This document shows, piece by piece, positions 57,048 through 64,000 of a stretch of DNA of 64,000 nucleotides. Under the pieces are notes generated by a model. That model ran no database searches. It worked only from the letters and a program-made list of their open reading frames with translations, and was not told the origin of the DNA. The DNA comes from Maylandia zebra (Eukaryota > Chordata > Actinopteri > Cichliformes > Cichlidae), in NCBI RefSeq assembly GCF_041146795.1, contig NC_135172.1, positions 36,751,623 to 36,815,622 on the forward strand, in the 5' to 3' direction. Both the position numbers and the translations under genes were made by a program. Within the stretch, counting starts at the first letter, position 1, and every line of letters starts with the position of its first letter.

Positions 57048-57431
57048 TTTAGGTGTACTGTCGTCCGAGACGTGCACCGCAGTGTCGGCGTTTGTTTCCC
57101 TGTTGGCCATGCTTCTTGTTGTGGTCACCTGTTGTCTTCCGGTATTTTCTCCGAAAGCGACCTTTCCTCGACCAATGAGATGAGCGGTAATCTGAATTGT
57201 CATACTCGAATTGTCATAAGTGTGCTGTCAGCTCATTGGTCACAAAGCAGGAGAGGGGCTGGGAATTATGTTTTCAAACAAGGCGTTAATTCCATAAACA
57301 TTTATAGACTACTTTTGGTTCTCACTGTATTACGGGACAAAGTGCGTCCCTTATTAGCTCAATACGGGACGTGTACTTTTGTTTCGAAATACGGGACGAT
57401 TCCGTATTTTAAGGGACGGTTGGCAACCCTA

Positions 57432-59290
57432 GTTATCACGATAACAGAGTATGTCCTCCCCTTGGCCAACGTGGATGCAGCCTGTGACTCTCTCCACTCT
57501 GTGGTCAGCAGACTACAAATGCAATCTCTGAGAGCCCTTCTTCTAATATCAGGGGACTTTAATCATGTCTCACTGGACTTGGACATTGGACATGCCCAAC
57601 CAGAGACAATAAAACACTAGACTTACTGTAGGCCAATGCAGAAGGGCATAAAGTTCATCTCTCCCTCCCCTGAGCTGCAGAGATGGTCAGAGGAGAGTGA
57701 GCAGGCTCTTAAGGACTGTTTTGAGTCTACTATGTGGGAGGTGATCTGTGACGACCACAGTGAGGACACTGACAGCCTTGTGACATGCATTACGGACTAT
57801 ATTAACTTCTGTGTGGATAACACTGCACCCACCAGGATTGTGCGGTGTTTCTCCAACAACAAGCCTTGGATTACCCCAGAAATTAAAGCCCTCCTCAAGC
57901 AGATGAGGAGATCCTTCAAATCTAGAGACAAGAAGGAGTTGAAAAGGGTGCAGAGAGAGCTGAGAGGACTGATAAGGAATGGGTAGGACAGCTACAGGCA
58001 GAAGACTGAGAACCAGCTTCAGCAAAACAACAAAGTCTAGAGAGGCCTTAGAACCATCTCAGGCCACAAAGATCAGAACCCTCTGCCCGTGGGGGATGTG
58101 AGGTGGGCAAATGAACTGAATCAGTTCTTTAATAACAGGTTTGATTCATCCATGAGGCAGTCTTCAACATCGGCTGCAGACTCACACACCCCCACTGCTG
58201 CTGTTCCACCCCTGACACCTCAGACACTTCACACCTCCTCTACTCACCCTGCTCACTACTCCCCACCCCCAACAACAGTTCCAATACACATTCAACACAA
58301 GGCTTCAGCCTGTCTCTCTCAAACACCCAGGTTAGGAGGGAAATGAGAATTAAAGCCAAGAAGGCAGCGGGTCCAGATGGCATCAGCTCAGGTCGTCAGG
58401 TCCTGCGGAGACAAACTGTGTGGGGTGATGGAGCACATCTTCAACCTGAGACTGGGGAGAGTCCCACAGCTCTGGAAAACCTCCTGTGTTGTACCAGTGC
58501 CAAAGACTCCACGTCCAAAAGACCTCAACAGCTACAGGCTGGTGGCTCTGACATCCGACCTGATGAAGACCCTGGAGCGGCTGGTCCTGAATCAGCTTCG
58601 GCCCCTGGTGAGCTCATCACTTCAGTTTGCCTACCAGCCTGGCATTGGAGTGTATGATGCCGTCATTCACCTCCTACATTGTTTCCTCTCTCACCTGGAG
58701 GGCGCTGGGAGCACTGTGAGAATCATGTTCTTAGATTTCTCTAATGCCTTTAATGCCATTCTTCCCACAGTTCTGAAGGACAAGCTGGAGAACACAGGAG
58801 TGGACCATCACCTCACTACATGGATACTGGACTACCTCACCGATTGACCACAGTATGTGAGAACTCAGGGCTGTGTGTCAGACAGGGTTGTCTGCAGTAC
58901 AGGGGCACCATGGGGAATGGTTCTGGCTCCGTTCCTCTTCACCATCTACCGTACACTGCAAACTTCTCCCAAAAATCCACCCAGTGCCTCCTTCAGCAGT
59001 TATCTGATGACTCTGCAATAGTCAGACTCATCACTGATAGGGATGACAAAGAGTACAGAGAACTGACCAATGACTTTGTGGACTGGTGCCAGCAGAACTG
59101 CCACCAGATCAACACTAATAAAACCAAGGAGCTGGTGTCAGACTTCCGCAGGCACAAACATCCTCCACTGCAACCACTAAGCATCCAAGGTATGGCCATT
59201 GAGGCTGTGGACAGCTACTGGTACCTTGGTGTTTATCTGAACAATAATTCAGACGCCCTCTACAGAAGAGGGCAGACAAATGGTCAAAAT
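57432..59290 (+). mobile_element. Decayed LINE (endonuclease plus reverse transcriptase), right part
   Basis: Continuation of the element interrupted by the hAT insertion. In order come the endonuclease (LLLISGDFNHVSLDLD), the spacer domain (NKPWITPEIKALLKQMRRSF), the RT core and an RT remnant ending at DALYRRGQTNGQN, where similarity stops. Several frame changes and stops are present. It lacks its 3' UTR and tail, so the 3' end was lost after insertion. Confidence 0.75.
57636..57986 (+). pseudogene. LINE ORF2 pre-RT segment
   Basis: 116-codon frame including SEESEQALKDCFESTMWEVI and NKPWITPEIKALLKQMRRSF, the stretch between endonuclease and RT in L2/Rex1-like LINEs. It ends at a premature stop (GLIRNG then TAG). 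Confidence 0.7.
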
Positions 59291-59293
59291 TAG
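58340..59293 (+). pseudogene. LINE reverse-transcriptase core, frameshifted
   Basis: Pieces in different frames give KKAAGPDGISS, SYRLVALTSDLMKTLERLVL, LQFAYQPGIGVYDAVIHLLH and IMFLDFSNAFNAILPTVLKD (RT motif A with its Asp), then LSDDSAIVRLITD. The DD of motif C is kept but the usual aromatic before it is gone. At least two frameshifts, near 58840 and around 58970, disable it. Confidence 0.75.
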
Positions 59294-60367
59294 GCAAATC
59301 TACAGTGCATTTCCAGCTCAACAGCGACACCCTGTGACGTATTCAAGTCACTACCTTACAATATTAAACCAAAAACACAAACTCTATGTCACCCAGTAAA
59401 TATTCTGTTCTATTTACTGGGGACATTTCATTCTTGCATGTACCAACTTCCTGTTTGTCATTCATAGTAAAATAAAAATGCACAACTTAATGTCAGCACT
59501 TGTGTCATCACAGGTTCACACAGAACCCTCTGGCTCTGTATCCTGTCTTCACCAAATGGCCAAGGAATAAGCTCAACACAAACAAGATGGCCATATCCAG
59601 CTCAACAATTTTTAAAGTGCTAACAGGTGATTCTTTGAGACCACAGATTTTCCCCCCACAGTTTATTGTTTTACTACTAGAAGTGATGAGTATACTTTTA
59701 ATAATCCTACAGCAGTAATTAATCACAGAGCTGGGAGATGAATTGAATTATGATTTAAATCACAACTCTGTCTTTTAACAACTAATTAAACAAGATCATC
59801 GCTCAACCCTGTGACCTGAGACATCAATCAGTGAAAACTGTGGGCCAATAAGGAGCGTCAGATGCCTTCTGAAGGTGGGTGTGATGTTTAAAAGGAAGTG
59901 TATCCTTGTCTTTGATGTCTACTTTAAAAATGCATTGATCTACATTTCAGAAAATCGCATTGTTCAAAACTGAGTAAATCCAAAATGTTTCACTTGATCA
60001 CATGTCAAATGATAAAATTTCTTGTATGTAAAATTTCAAAATGTGGTATAGTTATATTCTTGTCTGGTAACAATAATAGACTGAGCTGGCTCTTTTTTTC
60101 TCCTTTAAAAATGCTACATTGTCTTCCTCCACACATGAATGAATGTGTGTTTTGAAATAAGTCAAGATATAAAACTATCACATTCTGCTTTATTAAACCT
60201 ATTCTGCCATGTTCCGATTTTTTGAAAGGTTTCAAAGTAGGTTACACATTTAAATGAAACAGGAAGTTGGTGATGTTTTTTTTTTTCAACTCACATACAA
60301 TGAAAACAAACAGAAATCAGGGCATGAAACTGAAACATTTTGATTGATATTGTGGCATGCAGAGGAA
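59291..60367. other. Gene-free stretch
   Basis: No coding or transposon feature was recognised; AT-rich with scattered short frames. Confidence 0.5.
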
Positions 60368-60937
60368 TAGTGATGTGCGAATCATGAACGAATCGCTCAG
60401 TACTCGAGAATCACTTTACTGACTCGTGCATAATGATTCACAAGCCCAACTGACTCACTGACTCATTCCTGTTGCTATTGGCAAACTAATTTCATTAGTC
60501 GAAATATATCTAGCTTATAATTAAAATTGTGGGGGGAAAAAACAACAGCCAGTTTCTTAACAAAAGCATTTCTGCTCTGAACTGGAAGAAAAAACCCTGA
60601 GTAGAAAGCTTCCCAGTTCACAGTAGCATCGCTCTGCTAACATGCTAACAGCACATTTGAGTTACTCACCCCTTGCTCCTGTGCTGATTCATAGCCTAAG
60701 CGAATCACTCAGGACTCACTCACCCCCTCATTTAGATGAGAAAATATATATTTGACACATTTGAGGAAAATACTAATAAAATTAAATAAAATTAAAAATA
60801 AATGTTCCCTTTAGAAATCTTTTTTTTTTTGCTCTATAAAAATAGTTGTTTTTCTTTTTCAATCACTCATCTTAGCAGTAGGATTTACATGAAAATCCTT
60901 CTCGATTCAGTAAAAAGAATTGAATATACCATCACTA
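60368..60937. mobile_element. hAT-type MITE with 8-bp target duplication
   Basis: A 570-bp unit with ends TAGTGATG and CATCACTA, flanked by CAGAGGAA on both sides (60360-60367 and 60938-60945). The interior is rich in gaatca/tgattc/gactca words and carries no frame. Confidence 0.8.
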
Positions 60938-60945
60938 CAGAGGAA

Positions 60946-62299
60946 TCTTAGCCAAGACACTACATAAATTCAGAGCTTGCTGCTCAACCCCAAGCTGACA
61001 GGGGGAGCTTTTCATTAAACACTTGCTGGTGCTACAATGTGCTTCAAGGGTCAATAACAGCATAACAGAACTCACTTATGGTACTGCATTCTTTCTATAA
61101 AACAATAACTGTCAGTGACTTTGTACCATAGTATAAACACAAGATTGAAGATAACAGTTAACCTTACAGTAATTCCTGTATTACTGTAAGGTTCGGTACC
61201 TTACAGTATGAAAAAGAAAAGCCCAACAGACAAACCCCTCTGAGCAAGTACTTGGCGACAGTGGGGAGGAAAAACTTTCTTTTAAGAGAAAGAAACCTCA
61301 GACAGAACCAGTGTGTGTCTCACTGCTTTACACTCGCTGTCCTGGAGAAGCTCCCAGAAATTTTAAATACTTTCAGTTAGGAGAGTAGTGTAATAGGTGA
61401 TCCAAGCACCAATGATACTGTTCGTCAGCAGTCCACTTTTATCAAACCCAATTCCGATATTGGGTCACATTGTGAGACGTTTTAGTAGGATCCTTAGCCC
61501 TCACAGGCCAGCTGTAAAATTTGCAATCTTAGTTCACTTGGGTCATTCACATCTTTGACCCATTCTGGGACTGCTTTTCTCTATTTAGAAGATACAGTAT
61601 TTACCTAAATGTGTCAGGTATACCAGTACATTTGCTGCACATGTACACTCACTGGAGTCTTGTGGAAATACAAAATGCCCTCTGTTCCTGTCAAACAAAA
61701 GCTTTATTCTAAATGACTTGATCTCAACAAGTAACATAAACGTTGTCTTCTCAACATAGACAGTGGTCAGAAATGGTAATTTGAGTGTTTTTTCCAAGGA
61801 ACGCCCCTTCGACTATACATTTTTTTTAGCTCTGAGGAAAGCTAAAAAGGTTCTCCAAGTGGTAGGGCGGTGGACCACTCAACCTTGATGTTTGCTGTTT
61901 TTGCATTGCTCTCCTAAACCCAAAATAGTTTTCTGTTTCACTTTTGTGATTTTATTTCTTCTATTCCTCTTATAACTATTTTATGGCTGATTTTAATATT
62001 TATATTTACCAGGCTGAACATCTGAATTTTGATGTGTATGAGAATCCCTTAACCTAACCATGTTTCAGCATTTTACATAAGTGTGGTCAGACTCTTTCTC
62101 TTTGACAGACTATTTATGATCATAGGTTATTGCATTTGATGTAAACTGTGCCTTGCCTACTCCTAGTTTTAAGTAAACTCTGTCCATGCGAATGCTTTTG
62201 AATGCTCTGCTCACTTCAATAATATTTATGATATGGTCAATCATTTCATTGCCATGTGCTTGAGAACTCTGAACCAAATGCACCTCTAAAGCTCAGCCA
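60946..62299. other. Intergenic stretch before cep20, with a dispersed repeat copy
   Basis: Mostly unique AT-rich DNA. At 61225-61310 lies a third copy of the dispersed fish repeat (ctgagcaagtacttggcgac, agtggggaggaaaaac, agaaagaaacctcagacaga). No gene was seen. Confidence 0.5.
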
Positions 62300-62482
62300 T
62301 GTTGTCCTTCAAACCCCCCAAAAAATCACAGTAAAAATACACTTGTACATAATCTGGTCTTCCATAAAAATTGTGATTTTTTTTAAGTCTTCTCGTGTTA
62401 TCTTCCTGAGTTGTCTTCCGCCACCTGTTGGGGCGCTATTTTTGGAAACGTTCATGTGGGTTGTATAGGAACACTCGTTGCG
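62300..62482 (+). promoter_or_regulatory. Presumed cep20 promoter/5' UTR
   Basis: Sequence just before the cep20 ATG. The last 80 bp are GC-richer (cgccacctgttggggcgct) than the AT-rich surroundings, and there is no TATA box. This fits a short, housekeeping-type promoter but rests on position alone. Confidence 0.35.
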
Positions 62483-62510
62483 ATGGCGACCATCACTGAA
62501 CTGAAGTGCG
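62483..62510 (+). CDS. cep20: cep20 (FOPNL) exon 1
   Basis: ATG in strong context (G at -3, G at +4) encodes MATITELKC plus one base, before gtaaga. Human CEP20 begins MATVAELK, so the start is well supported. The short first exon and phase 1 junction join cleanly to exon 2. Confidence 0.9.
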
Positions 62511-63220
62511 GTAAGAGCTCACTGCCATTAGCATAATTCATTATTTTGTTTCCTAACTAGTATCCTAATACGATCTCAGATCAACCCACATAATTGTAGA
62601 TGTTATTTTACAAGCTAGCGAAAAGCTACGAACACTGGCAAACTATAAAACACAGAAACATCCTTACCAGCCTCCATTCAAAAGTTTAATAAGTCAGCTA
62701 CCTAAATGGCAGTGGTTTTAGGGATATTTTAAGGATGAATCAACCCATTGCCGCCTTTATTGTTAACACCTATAATTCGATTCGGCATAGCTAAACACGT
62801 AATATACTTTATTCGATCTATATTTTTTCAGGAAATTTTCGCTGCTCGCCAGCGCTAACAGCTGCTAGCCAGCTAGTTCAGAGTTAGGCTAGTTAGCATA
62901 GGGGGAGGACATGTAATAAACATTTTCATAAAAATAAGAACAGATTAATGGTTGAGAATTACTACGATTTAAAGAGTGTGTTGTGAAGATATTGACATGA
63001 ATATGAGTTGTTATCGAAGCGGTCTATAGCTTTAAAAATACCAAGAATATGTTAAATTGGTAAATTTCTGTACGGTGTACGTCGTACAAAAACATCCCGC
63101 TTTCATTCGTTAGCTAAATTTACTGACCAAACAGATTCGTTGTACCCATAGGGGTTGTTTAGTTTTCCAATCTATTATCCTTTTTTTTTTTTTGCTGTGT
63201 TAAAAATGTGAATATTTTAG
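62511..63220 (+). other. cep20 intron 1
   Basis: 710-bp AT-rich intron between gtaaga and tattttag. A T-tract lies at about 63181-63193 near the acceptor. Confidence 0.75.
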
Positions 63221-63418
63221 CTTTGAGGGAAACGCTGGAGTCTCGCGGTGTGCTGGGCCAGCTGAAGGCTCGCATCCGGGCGGAGGTGTTCAGCGCCCTG
63301 GATGACCAGCGTGAACCGCGACCTCCCCTGTCCCACGAAAACCTGATCATCAACGAGCTCATCAGGGAGTACTTGGAGTTCAACAAGTACAGATACACAG
63401 CGTCTGTGCTGACTGCAG
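63221..63418 (+). CDS. cep20: cep20 exon 2 (FOP N-terminal dimerisation and LisH)
   Basis: 198 nt, giving residues 10-75. It reads ALRETLESRGVLGQLKARIR then AEVFSALDD and NELIREYLEFNKYRYTASVL, the LisH motif that mediates dimerisation. The family localises to centrosomes and centriolar satellites and supports ciliogenesis. Similarity to human CEP20/FOPNL is near-continuous; FGFR1OP (CEP43) is the only close alternative and fits less well. Acceptor atttttag-type, donor gtgggt. On its own this exon identifies the gene. Confidence 0.95.
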
Positions 63419-63686
63419 GTGGGTGAGGTCCAAAAAAGTGCAAGCTCAACATTTTTTAATTTTATTTTTTTTTACAAACTTTAAGAACTGTAACTACTAT
63501 TATTATGATTATGATTTATTACCTACGACCATTCAACTGCTTGTCAACACAAATGTATAATCAGCCAATCACATGGTAGCAACTCAGTGGACTCAACTAT
63601 GTAGACTTGGTCAAGACAGTGGCTGTCATAACCAGCAACTATTGTTGAGAAAAGTGAATATTTTTTAGCACTGTTTGTTTTCTCAG

Positions 63687-63771
63687 AGTCGGGCCAACCC
63701 GAAGTTCCTTTGGACAGACAGTTCCTGGCGAATGAGCTGAAAGTCACTGAGGATCCAAGCTCCAAGTCAGT
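63687..63771 (+). CDS. cep20: cep20 exon 3 (gene continues past window)
   Basis: 85 nt, starting ESGQPEVPLDRQFLANEL, aligned to the ESGQPxVPLDRQFL block of vertebrate CEP20, and ending in phase 2 before gtaagt. The remaining exons are not in the 230 bp left in the window, so the gene is partial here. Confidence 0.92.
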
Positions 63772-64000
63772 GTAAGTGTAGAAAGCAGGATTTAAGAAAT
63801 ACCAGTACATTCTGCTACTGAACATAATGTTCAAAAATTAGCTGAACTCTTTGGGGAATGTTCAGAGTGGGCGTAACAATTTGACAGTGTCCCCATGAAT
63901 CCTCATCATAGTTGTGCACTGGCTTGATGACTTGGGAATTTATTCTAATTTAAAAAGAAATAAAATAAATTAGCACTTATCTCCATGTACCGCCAGTAAA

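Larger units (their letters stand above)
54197..57431. mobile_element. hAT-like element inserted in a LINE, itself containing insertions
   Basis: Ends TAGGGTTGCCAAC and GTTGGCAACCCTA are exact inverted repeats. An 8-bp duplication GTTATCAC flanks them (54189-54196 and 57432-57439). The duplication splits a LINE endonuclease frame that is restored when the element is removed conceptually. Subterminal aagggac/gtccctt words recur near both ends. Inside lie a LINE 3' fragment (54590-56035) and a MITE (56373-57047). No transposase was seen in the 3235 bp. Confidence 0.85.

Noticed and set aside
57072..57620. 182-codon open frame on the + strand
   Set aside because: It runs from the right arm of the hAT-like element across its boundary into the LINE endonuclease; only the last third has coding meaning, as part of the LINE.

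Overview
The window is vertebrate nuclear DNA, most likely from a percomorph (cichlid-like) teleost. The evidence is intron-rich genes with GT-AG junctions, fish-type dispersed repeats, L2/Rex1-like LINE fragments, many hAT-type DNA transposons and long (TG)n/(TA)n/(GA)n microsatellites. There are no bacterial operons, CRISPR arrays, rRNA genes or convincing tRNA genes.

Two real protein-coding genes are visible, both on the + strand. (1) A complete ABC transporter of subfamily C, called abcc6 (MRP6-like), has its coding sequence in 31 exons from 26185 to 51082. The exon phases join without conflict into a 4533-nt reading frame (1510 residues) with the order TMD0, L0, TMD1, NBD1, linker, TMD2, NBD2. 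Its 3' UTR ends at an AATAAA at 52317. (2) The first three exons of cep20 (FOPNL) run from 62483 to 63771; the rest lies beyond the right edge. From recalled human gene order, ABCC6 and CEP20 share an orientation while ABCC1 lies between them in the opposite one. The tandem same-strand order here therefore favours abcc6 over abcc1 and implies that abcc1 is not in this interval.

Layout: 1-26 kb is gene-free and holds a solo LTR (3528-4080), a 4.7-kb block of locally tandem repeats (about 5243-9972), a short TIR element (11191-11451), a TIR-bounded element holding a LINE fragment (12802-14652), a (TA)n(GT)n microsatellite (17731-17847), and an hAT-like element with an 8-bp duplication that carries a THAP-type zinc-finger exon (19467-21142). 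26-52.3 kb is abcc6, with a (GA)n tract about 400 bp upstream of the first coding exon. 52.3-62.4 kb is a transposon graveyard: a decayed LINE split by an hAT-like element (54197-57431) that itself holds a second LINE fragment and a MITE, followed by another hAT-type MITE (60368-60937). cep20 starts at 62.48 kb.

The two genes are not a functional pathway. abcc6-family proteins are liver/kidney efflux transporters linked to ATP/pyrophosphate release and control of mineralisation. Cep20 is a small centrosomal/centriolar-satellite protein. Their adjacency is conserved synteny. I found no new multi-gene system. The most unusual items are the promoter-plus-THAP-exon hAT element, the LINE head lacking its 3' part inside TIRs, and the nested insertion at 54-57 kb.
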